DNA of 64,000 bases from DATGPD01 sp031423015. Lineage in GTDB: Bacteria; Planctomycetota; UBA1135; UBA2386. Positions within the stretch are counted from its first letter, which is position 1. Every line of letters starts with the position of its first letter. The DNA lies in the NCBI GenBank assembly GCA_031423015.1, contig JANPER010000246.1:1-64000 (forward strand). Direction: 5' to 3'. The position numbers and the translations under genes were made by a program. Under the pieces are notes generated by a model. It made no database searches and was not told the origin of the DNA. It worked only from the letters and a program-made list of their open reading frames with translations. Positions 26,741 through 34,532 of this stretch are shown piece after piece.

Positions 26741-27627
26741 CCGAGAGGGACCCGTTCTCGCTCTACCGAGAGCGGCTCGCGGCCGTCGGTTTTCGACCGA
26801 GTCGGCGGCTGGGGCAGAACTTCCTGCTGCAGCCGGAACTGCACCGGCTGATCGCCGACGCCGCCGAAGTCACGCGCGACGACATCGTGCTCGAGATCGG
26901 CGCTGGGCTGGGCTTCTTGACTCGCGAACTCGCGCCGCGAGCGCATCGGGTGATCGCAGTGGAAATCGACCACCGACTGTTCGAGTTGCTCGCCGAGGAG
27001 TTGCCGCGGTTGCCCGACGGCGACCGCGTCCACCTGGTACGCAGCGACATCCTGGGAGGCGGCGGCCGCTTGGCAACCGCCGTGTGCGACGCGCTGGCAC
27101 AAGCCGGTGCCGAGCGCGCGTTGCGGGTGGTCGCCAATCTGCCCTATGCGATCACGGGTCCGGTGTTGGCCACGCTGTGCACCGGTCAGACGTTGCCGGC
27201 GTCGATGGCCATTCTCATCCAGCGCGAGGTCGCTGAACGCTTGGCCTGCAAGCCGGGCGCCGCCGCCTGGGGCGGCCTGAGTGGGGTCCTCCAGGCGTGC
27301 TATCGAGTGCGGGTGGTGCGGCAGGTGGGGCGCGAAGTGTTTCGGCCGCGGCCCAACGTCGATTCCGCCGTCGTCGCCCTGACGCGCCGGGCCGATGGCC
27401 TCGCGACCCACGACACTGCCGCTCGCACCTCGTTTGCGGCCTTCGTGCGCGCGCTGTTTGGTGCCCGCCGCAAGAAGATCCGGCACCGCATCGAGGCTGC
27501 GACGCTCGCCGCCGGGCTACCGACCGCAGCGTCGGCAGTGAGCACCGCGGTGCTAGACGCCAGACCTGGCGAACTCGACGTCACCGCTCTCATCGAGCTT
27601 TGGCAGTCCCTCGCAGCGCGTTCTTGA
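26737..27627 (+). CDS. rsmA: 16S rRNA (adenine1518/1519-N6)-dimethyltransferase RsmA
   Basis: A 296-residue methyltransferase that dimethylates two adjacent adenosines at the 3' end of 16S rRNA. Motifs: RRLGQNFLLQ (residues 23-32), VLEIGAGLGFLT (51-62, SAM-binding), VIAVEID, VANLPYAITG (catalytic NLPY) and RPRPNVDSAVV-like FRPRPNVDSAVV. GTG at 26737 is the start, overlapping the preceding stop (GTGA). It opens a block of core information-processing genes. Confidence 0.95.
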   Translation: MTERDPFSLYRERLAAVGFRPSRRLGQNFLLQPELHRLIADAAEVTRDDIVLEIGAGLGFLTRELAPRAHRVIAVEIDHRLFELLAEELPRLPDGDRVHLVRSDILGGGGRLATAVCDALAQAGAERALRVVANLPYAITGPVLATLCTGQTLPASMAILIQREVAERLACKPGAAAWGGLSGVLQACYRVRVVRQVGREVFRPRPNVDSAVVALTRRADGLATHDTAARTSFAAFVRALFGARRKKIRHRIEAATLAAGLPTAASAVSTAVLDARPGELDVTALIELWQSLAARS

Positions 27628-27653
27628 TCGAGACTTCGACCAGGGGGTAGACT
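27624..27653 (+). promoter_or_regulatory. Promoter candidate for dnaG-rpoD
   Basis: TTGATC (27624-27629), 18 bases, TAGACT (27648-27653), starting within the last codons and stop of rsmA. The dnaG ATG is 226 bases further, which implies a long leader (27654-27879) in which no gene is convincing. Confidence 0.45.
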
Positions 27654-27879
27654 TGGCTGGTTACCCCAAAACCGGTGGTCCTCCCCAGGGCGGTTGTCGC
27701 GATCAAGGGCCTCCAGCAGATCAGATCTTCGCTAACGACGGGCTGCCTCCTGCGTGTCTTGCACGCTCGATCCGCACCGCCACAGTTCCATCGGGTTTGG
27801 GTTGGCTCGGGCGCCACCGCGTGCGTGGTCGTCCGTTGCATTTCTTGCGGCCCCCACACTGTTCTTGGTGGATCTCTCG

Positions 27880-29871
27880 ATGGATCGGTTCGAGGCAGCC
27901 AAAGCGAAGATCAAGGACGCGGTCGACCTGGTTGCCATGGTCGAGCGCTACCTCCCTTTGAAGCGGGCCGGCCGCAACATGGTCGGACTCTGCCCATTTC
28001 ACGCGGAGAAAACGCCCTCGTTCACGGTCACGCCGGCGACGCAGCACTATAAGTGCTTCGGTTGCGGCAAGGCGGGCGACGTGTTCACGTTCGTGATGGA
28101 GCGTGAGGGTCTCGAGTTTCGGGCGGCGTTCGAGATGCTCGCGGACCGGGCCGGGATCCCGGTCGACGACGTCTTCAAGCGCGGCAACTCGGAGCCACGT
28201 GGGGCGCGAACTGCCACAGCGCAGACGCTCGCGACGGTGAGTGCGTTCTTCCAGGCGAGCCTGCAGAGCGGCGCTGGCGACGACGCGCGCAACTACCTGG
28301 ACAAGCGCGGGCTGCTGGTCGCGGCCCAATCGTTCGGACTCGGGTTGCATCCGCCGGCTGGGTCGCTGCTCACCTTTGCCCGCGCTCGCAATCTGCCGAG
28401 CGAGGTCCTGCAGGCGACCGGTCTGCTCGGCCGCGACGGCCATCGCGAGATGTTTGCGGGCCGCTTGATGTTCCCCATCGAGGATGGCGGCGGCCGGGTC
28501 GTCGGCTTTGGCGGCCGCGTGCTTGCTGCTGGGCAGGAACCGAAGTACCTCAACTCGCCGGAGTCGCCCTTCTTCAACAAACGTCGCCTCCTGTTTGGCC
28601 TGCGGCAGGCCAAGGACGCCGGCGTGCGCAAGCTGGTCGTGGTGGAAGGCTACACCGACGTGATCGCGTGCCACCTCGCGGGCTTCACGGGCGCCGTCGC
28701 GACCTTGGGCACCTCGCTGACCGGCGATCACGCCCGCTTGCTGCTGCGCTACGCGACCGAGGGTGTCGTGCTGCTTTTCGACGGTGATCGCGCCGGTCGA
28801 CAAGCCGCGGAGCGCGCGCTGCGCGAGCTTTCCAACGTCGAGCTGCCCGTCCGCATCGCCTTCCTGGACGACGGCATCGACCCGGCCGACCTGCTGCACG
28901 TGGCGCCAGGGGCGACGCCTTTGGCCGTGGAGCAGGGCCGCGCCAAGATGGCGGATCTGCTGGCGCGCGCCGAAGACCCCATCGTCGCGTGGTTCAAGCT
29001 GCTGCGTCAGCGCCACGACTTTCAGGACGCGGTCGCCTTTTCTCAGGCGGCGCAGGAGTGTGCCAACCTGTTGGCGGTGGTGGAGAGTCCGGTCCGTCGC
29101 GAGGCGATGCTGCGGCGCATGGCGCCGTGGTTCGGCGGTGACGAGGCCGCGCTGCGACGCCTGATCAAGCTGCGCGGGCCGACCGGCGCCGCGGCAGAAC
29201 AGATGCCGGCGGTGGCTGCGCCGCGCCGCTCGCCGCCGGTGGAAAAACGGGGGCGGCCGCACTGGCGCGACGCTCCCCGTGAAGTGACCCCGCTGGAAGA
29301 CGGCGCGGTGGCACGGATGCTGGGCAGTCAGCCGGCCGCGGGACGGCCTGCACCGGCCACGCCGGAGCCGGCGAAGGCCTCGGCACCCCGCGCGGAGGCG
29401 GGGCCGGCACGATCTGGGCCGGAACCGACGGCTGCCCCGGCCATCGAACGCCCACTGTGGGAGGCCGAGGTCGACTTGCTCGCTTGCGTGCTCGCACTGC
29501 CGGCTCTAAACCAGCGGCTTGTCGAACCCGACCTAGAGGACCGGAGTGTCGTCGAAGTCCTGGCCGCGATCACCGCCTCGATCCGCGATGCCGCTCAGAG
29601 CCTAGAGCAGTTGATCCAAGCCGCATTCAGTCACCTGTCGACCAGCGCCCCGCAGGCTGCCTCAGTGCTGGCCGCAGCGGTCGAACGGGTGCGACACATT
29701 CGTGAGCCCGAAGTCGCGTTTGCCGCGACCAACGGCCGTCGGCGTCAGTTTCTCGCCCGTCGCGCCGCGCGCCGCGTGCGTATGGAGTTGGAAGAAGCGC
29801 GCGTTACTGGCGACGCGACGAAAGTCGACCGCCTCACCCGTCTTTTCTACGACCAGCTTCGGCAACCCTGA
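27880..29871 (+). CDS. dnaG: DNA primase DnaG
   Basis: A 663-residue primase that makes RNA primers for replication. N-terminal CHC2 zinc finger with Cys38, His41, Cys59 and Cys62 (GLCPFHAEKTPSF, YKCFGCGKAGD); TOPRIM domain with VVVEGYTDVIA and LLFDGDRAGRQAAE; a Pro/Ala-rich linker (around 29290-29450); and a C-terminal DnaB-interaction-like domain (LLACVLALPALNQRLVEPDL). ATG 27880 is chosen because the family N-terminus (FEAAKAKIKDAVDLVAMVER) begins there. rpoD follows after 20 bases, as in the classic macromolecular synthesis operon. Confidence 0.95.
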   Translation: MDRFEAAKAKIKDAVDLVAMVERYLPLKRAGRNMVGLCPFHAEKTPSFTVTPATQHYKCFGCGKAGDVFTFVMEREGLEFRAAFEMLADRAGIPVDDVFKRGNSEPRGARTATAQTLATVSAFFQASLQSGAGDDARNYLDKRGLLVAAQSFGLGLHPPAGSLLTFARARNLPSEVLQATGLLGRDGHREMFAGRLMFPIEDGGGRVVGFGGRVLAAGQEPKYLNSPESPFFNKRRLLFGLRQAKDAGVRKLVVVEGYTDVIACHLAGFTGAVATLGTSLTGDHARLLLRYATEGVVLLFDGDRAGRQAAERALRELSNVELPVRIAFLDDGIDPADLLHVAPGATPLAVEQGRAKMADLLARAEDPIVAWFKLLRQRHDFQDAVAFSQAAQECANLLAVVESPVRREAMLRRMAPWFGGDEAALRRLIKLRGPTGAAAEQMPAVAAPRRSPPVEKRGRPHWRDAPREVTPLEDGAVARMLGSQPAAGRPAPATPEPAKASAPRAEAGPARSGPEPTAAPAIERPLWEAEVDLLACVLALPALNQRLVEPDLEDRSVVEVLAAITASIRDAAQSLEQLIQAAFSHLSTSAPQAASVLAAAVERVRHIREPEVAFAATNGRRRQFLARRAARRVRMELEEARVTGDATKVDRLTRLFYDQLRQP

Positions 29872-29891
29872 CCATCCACCCCCCCCCGGAC

Positions 29892-31625
29892 ATGGAGAAA
29901 CTCGAAGAAGTCATCAAGGCCCTGATCAAGCGCGCGCGCAAGAGTGGGCGCGTCACGCTCGTTCAGCTCAATCGTGCGCTGCCGGACACGGCATCCACGC
30001 CCGAGCAGATCGAGCGCGCCATCGCCCTCATCGAAGACGCAGGGCTCGAGGTGGTCGAAGAGGAGCGGCCCGCCAACAAGAAGAGCGGCCAACGCGAGGA
30101 GTTCGAGCCAGGGCTACCCGACGAGGACGAAGACACGCCGGAGGAGCCGGCAGTCGAGGCGCCCGCGGAGTCTGAGGAGCTGGTGTCGAGCAAGGATCTC
30201 GAGCTGTCGACGCCCATGCTCGACATGACCGAGAAGATCGACGACCCGGTGCGCATGTATCTCACCCAGATGGGTGAGATCCCGTTGCTCACCCGCGAGG
30301 AAGAGATCAGTTTGGCGCGCAAGATCGAGCTGACGCGCAAGCAGTTCCGCAAGGAAGCGCTCAGCTCCGGCTTCGGCATGGCCAACGCGGTGGAGATCCT
30401 CGAGGACGTGATGCGCGGCGAGTTGGCGTTCGACCGCACGCTGAAGGTCAACCAGCAGGATCCAGAGGTCGGCAAGTCCGACCTGTCCGACCGTTTGCCC
30501 GGCGCCATCGAGACGCTGCGCAAGATGTATGGCATCGCCAAGGATGACTTCCGGGTCTTGCACGAAGACGACGGCCACCAAAACGGCAATGGGGCAATCG
30601 CGCTCAAGCAGCGCATCTGCATGCGTCGGCGCCGCGCCGTGAGCTTGATCGAGGAACTCAACCTGCAGGGCAAGAAGGTGCGGCCGATGATCGACTTGCT
30701 CGAGAGTCGCTTGGCCGAGCTGCGCCGGTTGCAGCGCAAGCTGGTGAGCTACCGCGGCGCGCAGATCAAGAACCCCTTGGCCCAAGAGCTTCGCCGGCGC
30801 ATCACCGAACTCGAGGTCGAAGGTCTCGAGTCGTGTGAGAAGCTCGAGCGGCGCATCAGCTTGGTCAATCGAGCCTACGCCGCCTACGAGGACGCCAAGC
30901 GCAAGCTGTCGTCTGGCAACTTGCGCCTCGTGGTGTCGATCGCCAAGAAGTATCGCAACCGCGGGTTGTCGTTCCTTGATCTCATTCAGGAGGGCAACAC
31001 CGGCTTGATGAAGGCCGTCGAGAAGTACGAGTACCGCCGCGGCTACAAGTTCTCGACCTACGCCACCTGGTGGATTCGCCAGGCGATCACCCGTTCCATC
31101 GCTGATCAAGCGCGCACCATTCGCATCCCGGTGCACATGATCGAGACGATGAGCAAGCTGCGCAACGTGACCAAGAAGCTGATTCAGCAGAAGGGTCGCG
31201 AGCCGTCGATCGAAGAGGTCGCCGAGGCGGCGGCGGTGTCGGTGGAGGAAGCCAAGCGGGTGATGAAGATCAGCAAGCATCCGATCTCACTCGACCGACC
31301 GATCGGCGAGTCCGACGACTCGTACTTCGGCGATTTCATCGAGGACGAGAGCGTGGAGTCGCCCGTGCATGCCGCCAGCCGCGAGATGCTGCGGGACCGC
31401 ATCGACTCGGTTCTCGGTACGCTCACGTTCCGCGAGCGCGAGATCATCAAGCTGCGCTACGGAATCGGCGATGGCTACACCTACACGCTCGAAGAAGTGG
31501 GCCGCATTTTTCGGGTGACCAGGGAACGCGTGCGCCAGATCGAGGCCAAGGCCGTGCGCAAGCTGCAACATCCGGTGCGTGCGCGCCGACTGGGCGGCTT
31601 TCTCGACGCGTTGCCCGAGGTCTGA
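29892..31625 (+). CDS. rpoD: Primary sigma factor RpoD (sigma-70)
   Basis: A 577-residue group 1 sigma factor. Region 1.1-like N-terminus (EKLEEVIKALIKRARKSGRV) and an acidic linker; region 1.2 (DPVRMYLTQMGEIPLLTREE); region 2 (NLRLVVSIAKKYRNRGLSF, DLIQEGNTGLMKAVEKYEYR, FSTYATWWIRQAITR); region 3 (KGREPSIEEVAEAA); region 4 with the -35 reading helix (LEEVGRIFRVTRERVRQIEA). Its presence explains the sigma-70-like promoter hexamers seen around it. The stop lies in an 11-bp tandem repeat. Confidence 0.97.
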   Translation: MEKLEEVIKALIKRARKSGRVTLVQLNRALPDTASTPEQIERAIALIEDAGLEVVEEERPANKKSGQREEFEPGLPDEDEDTPEEPAVEAPAESEELVSSKDLELSTPMLDMTEKIDDPVRMYLTQMGEIPLLTREEEISLARKIELTRKQFRKEALSSGFGMANAVEILEDVMRGELAFDRTLKVNQQDPEVGKSDLSDRLPGAIETLRKMYGIAKDDFRVLHEDDGHQNGNGAIALKQRICMRRRRAVSLIEELNLQGKKVRPMIDLLESRLAELRRLQRKLVSYRGAQIKNPLAQELRRRITELEVEGLESCEKLERRISLVNRAYAAYEDAKRKLSSGNLRLVVSIAKKYRNRGLSFLDLIQEGNTGLMKAVEKYEYRRGYKFSTYATWWIRQAITRSIADQARTIRIPVHMIETMSKLRNVTKKLIQQKGREPSIEEVAEAAAVSVEEAKRVMKISKHPISLDRPIGESDDSYFGDFIEDESVESPVHAASREMLRDRIDSVLGTLTFREREIIKLRYGIGDGYTYTLEEVGRIFRVTRERVRQIEAKAVRKLQHPVRARRLGGFLDALPEV

Positions 31626-31650
31626 CCAGTCTGTGACCAGTCTGTGAACC
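31623..31650. repeat. 11-bp tandem repeat over the rpoD stop
   Basis: TGACCAGTCTG occurs twice without a break (31623-31633, 31634-31644) and a third partial copy follows (TGAACC). The first TGA is the rpoD stop codon, so the repeat duplicates it. Confidence 0.8.
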
Positions 31651-31704
31651 AGACCGCCAAGCTGCCGCCCGGGACGTCGACCCGCACGTTTCCAGCCTGG
31701 TCGC

Positions 31705-31732
31705 TTGCCTGATGTCTGGTGCGAGCTAGACT
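31705..31732 (+). promoter_or_regulatory. Promoter candidate with near-leaderless start
   Basis: TTGCCT (31705-31710), 16 bases, TAGACT (31727-31732). The GTG start of the next gene is only nine bases after the -10, so the mRNA would have almost no leader. Confidence 0.5.
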
Positions 31733-31741
31733 GGCGCGCCG

Positions 31742-32455
31742 GTGCACCCGCAGGTCAAGAAGCTCCTCGATCTCCAGAAGCTCGACCAACAGATCGCTAG
31801 CCTTCGTCGCGATGTCGACGCGCTTCCCGCGGAGACCGCCAAGCGGCAGCGGTCGCTCGACTTGAAGCGGCTGGATGTCGCCGCCAAAGAGCGGGCGGTC
31901 CAGGAGATCGAGCTTGCCGTGCGCAACCTCGAGTTGAGCACCAAGCAATCGGACGAGGAAGTCAAGAAGCTCGACACCCGACTCAACACGGTGAAGAACA
32001 ACGCCGAGTATCAGGCGACGTTGCTGCAGATCGAGTCGGTCAAGCGTGAGCGCGATCGTGTGCAGGAAGAGGCACTGGCTCTCCTCGACCGGCTGGCCCC
32101 CCTCAAGGCTGCGCTTACCGAGTCGCGCGACACCGCCGACGCCGAGGGAAAGGTCTTCGCCAAGTTCCTGGAAGAGGCGCGCAAGCTGTCCCAGCAACGA
32201 GAGGTGGAGGTTGCGGCGGTTTCCGTCGGCCGAGCACAGCTTCTCGTGGGTTTGCCGCGTGACCTGATCGATCGCTACGACACGCTGTTCCGGTCGCGTG
32301 ACCGCCTGTCAGTGGTTGCCGTCGAGGGGCAGGTTTGCCAGGGTTGTTACAACCGCATCACGATGAACGACATCGCTCGCCTGCGCGGCGGAGCGTCGAT
32401 CGTCGAGTGCGGCTCGTGCACTCGCATCCTGTGCCTGCGCGACGAAGGCGCGTGA
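31742..32455 (+). CDS. Coiled-coil protein with C-terminal zinc ribbon (CT398/DUF164-like)
   Basis: A 237-residue protein: a long alpha-helical coiled-coil hairpin (about residues 5-165), then a zinc ribbon with two CxxC pairs (VCQGCYNRI and ECGSCTRIL). This is the CT398-like family, widespread and poorly understood; a Chlamydia member has been linked to secretion and sigma-54 function. GTG start without Shine-Dalgarno. The GTGA overlap with selB couples the two genes. Confidence 0.85.
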   Translation: MHPQVKKLLDLQKLDQQIASLRRDVDALPAETAKRQRSLDLKRLDVAAKERAVQEIELAVRNLELSTKQSDEEVKKLDTRLNTVKNNAEYQATLLQIESVKRERDRVQEEALALLDRLAPLKAALTESRDTADAEGKVFAKFLEEARKLSQQREVEVAAVSVGRAQLLVGLPRDLIDRYDTLFRSRDRLSVVAVEGQVCQGCYNRITMNDIARLRGGASIVECGSCTRILCLRDEGA

Positions 32456-34401
32456 CCAGCTCCGACCAAGCGATCCACGCCGTCATCGCCGGCACCGCCG
32501 GCCACATCGACCACGGCAAGAGCAGCCTGGTGCGTGTCCTCACCGGCATCGACCCGGATCGGTTGCCGGAAGAGAAGGAGCGGGGGCTGACTATTGACCT
32601 CGGGTTCGCCAACCTCGCCCTACCGGACGGTCGGCGCATCGGCATCGTCGATGTGCCGGGTCACGAGCGCTTCGTGCGCAACATGGTCGCGGGGTGCACG
32701 TCGATCGACATCGCCATCCTGGTGGTGGCCGCCGACGACGGCGTCATGCCGCAAACGCGCGAGCACATCGACATCCTGCAACTCCTCGGCGTGCGCCGGG
32801 GCTTCGTGGCACTCACCAAGGTCGACGTCGCCGACGAGGAGACGATCCTGCTCGCCGAGGACGACGTCCGCAGCGCGCTGGCGCGCACGCCGCTCGCTGA
32901 CTTCGAGATCCTGCGCGTGAGTTCGATCACGAACCAGGGCGTGCCGGAGGTGTTGGAGAAACTGGCGGCGATGGCCACCGCGATCGAGCCGCGCCCTGCA
33001 GACGGCCCATTCCGCATGCCCATTCAGCGCGTGTTCTCCCTGCCGGGGATCGGCACCGTGGTGACCGGAATCCCGGTCAGCGGGGCGCTGCAGAGCGGCC
33101 AAGAGGTCGAGTTCTTGCCGAACCACGATCGTTCGCGCGTGCGGGCGCTGCACGCGTACGGTCGCAAGGTCAACCGGGCCGTTGCGGGGCATTCGACGGC
33201 ATTGTCGGTGCCAGACGCCGACATCGAACGGTTGCAGCGCGGCATGGTGGTGGCGGAGCCTTCGGTCTTTGCCGTGGGGCGCGTCGTCGATGTCCAGCTG
33301 CAAGTGCTCGTCAGCGCCAAGCCCCTGGAGCATCGGGCGCCGGTGCGTTTGCACGTCGGCACCGTGGAGATCCAAGGCACGCTCGTGCTGCCAGACCAGG
33401 ATCGGCTCGAGCCTGGCAGCGAGGTGGTGGCGCGGCTGATCCTCGAAGAGGATCTATGCACCGTGCCGGGGGATCGCTTCCTGCTGCGGCAACAGAACCC
33501 CGTGCGCACGGTCGGTGGCGGCAGTGTGCTGCGCTTGGTAGCGAGCGCGACCCGCTACCGCCGCGTGGCGTTGGGGCAGGAGCTGCACGACCTGCAAGAG
33601 GCCGGCAGCTCGTTGGACGGCCAGATCCTCAAACACCTGGCGCATGCGGGCCCCAACGGTCGTTCCACTGCCGAACTGGCCACGATGATCGCGGTCGAGC
33701 CGGCCGCCGTCGACAAGATCCTGCGCACGCACGCTGACGTGTTCTTCCACGAGTCGGCCGAACGCGCGTTCCAGCGCTCGGTGTTGGCCGATGGCATTGC
33801 CGAGATCATGCTGAGCGTCGAGCGCATGCTGAAGGCCAAGCCGCTGGCCGCGTCGGTGGCGAAGTCGGCGCTGCGAACCACCCGCACGTTGCCCCAGGCC
33901 CTGCTCGACGCGGCGATCGAGGAGTTGCAGCGTGACGGTCGCGTACGCGGTGCGGGGGCTGGGCGCCTCGTGTTTGCGCACCGCCTGCGCCCGCTGCCGG
34001 ACAAGGATCGCGCAGTCGTCGATCGCGTCTGTGCGATCTGCGAGGCAGCTCAGCTGCGGGCGCCCGCGGAAGATGAGATCGCGCAAGCCAGCCACCTGAC
34101 GGGCGACGCCTTGCAGAGCGCTCTGCTGCGGGCGCAGGACGAGGATCGCATCGTGCGTGTGACCGACCACTATTACGCCGGCAACGCCATGCGCCGCGCG
34201 ATGCGCTCGGTGCGCGACAACTGCCTGGCGAACGGCGGCGACCTCGACATCCCGAAGCTGCGCGACACCCTGGAGACGAGCCGCAAGTATCTCATTCCGC
34301 TACTCGAACACCTCGATGCCGTCGGTCTCACCCGCCTGCGGGGCGGCGTGCGGGTGCTCCTGCCATCGTCGCGCTTGCTCGCCGAGCTCGACGCGCCGTA
34401 G
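32452..34401 (+). CDS. selB: Selenocysteine-specific translation elongation factor SelB
   Basis: A 649-residue GTPase that brings Sec-tRNA(Sec) to UGA codons marked by a SECIS element. G1 GHIDHGKSS, switch region EEKERGLTIDLGFA, G3 DVPGHE, G4 TKVD, then beta-barrel domains and C-terminal winged-helix repeats (for example LDGQILKHLAHAGPNGRST and LRDTLETSRKYLIPLLEHLD) that bind the SECIS RNA. The GTG start overlaps the preceding stop. SelB implies that selA, selC, selD and selenoproteins are elsewhere; none is visible in this window. Confidence 0.93.
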   Translation: MTSSDQAIHAVIAGTAGHIDHGKSSLVRVLTGIDPDRLPEEKERGLTIDLGFANLALPDGRRIGIVDVPGHERFVRNMVAGCTSIDIAILVVAADDGVMPQTREHIDILQLLGVRRGFVALTKVDVADEETILLAEDDVRSALARTPLADFEILRVSSITNQGVPEVLEKLAAMATAIEPRPADGPFRMPIQRVFSLPGIGTVVTGIPVSGALQSGQEVEFLPNHDRSRVRALHAYGRKVNRAVAGHSTALSVPDADIERLQRGMVVAEPSVFAVGRVVDVQLQVLVSAKPLEHRAPVRLHVGTVEIQGTLVLPDQDRLEPGSEVVARLILEEDLCTVPGDRFLLRQQNPVRTVGGGSVLRLVASATRYRRVALGQELHDLQEAGSSLDGQILKHLAHAGPNGRSTAELATMIAVEPAAVDKILRTHADVFFHESAERAFQRSVLADGIAEIMLSVERMLKAKPLAASVAKSALRTTRTLPQALLDAAIEELQRDGRVRGAGAGRLVFAHRLRPLPDKDRAVVDRVCAICEAAQLRAPAEDEIAQASHLTGDALQSALLRAQDEDRIVRVTDHYYAGNAMRRAMRSVRDNCLANGGDLDIPKLRDTLETSRKYLIPLLEHLDAVGLTRLRGGVRVLLPSSRLLAELDAP

Positions 34402-34532
34402 CGAAACAGGCACGGCTCGAGGTGGCCGCCAACGCGCGCGAAACCGGCTCCAGGGCGGCGCCGCTACGAAGTTCTCAACTTGGTGGGGGCGGTCGTGACG
34501 ATAATACGGGAGCTTCTTCCAGAGATCAGCGC

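Noticed and set aside
34500..34505. GATAAT as a full promoter for the acidic membrane protein gene
   Set aside because: No acceptable -35 at 16-19 bases; mentioned only as a possible -10.
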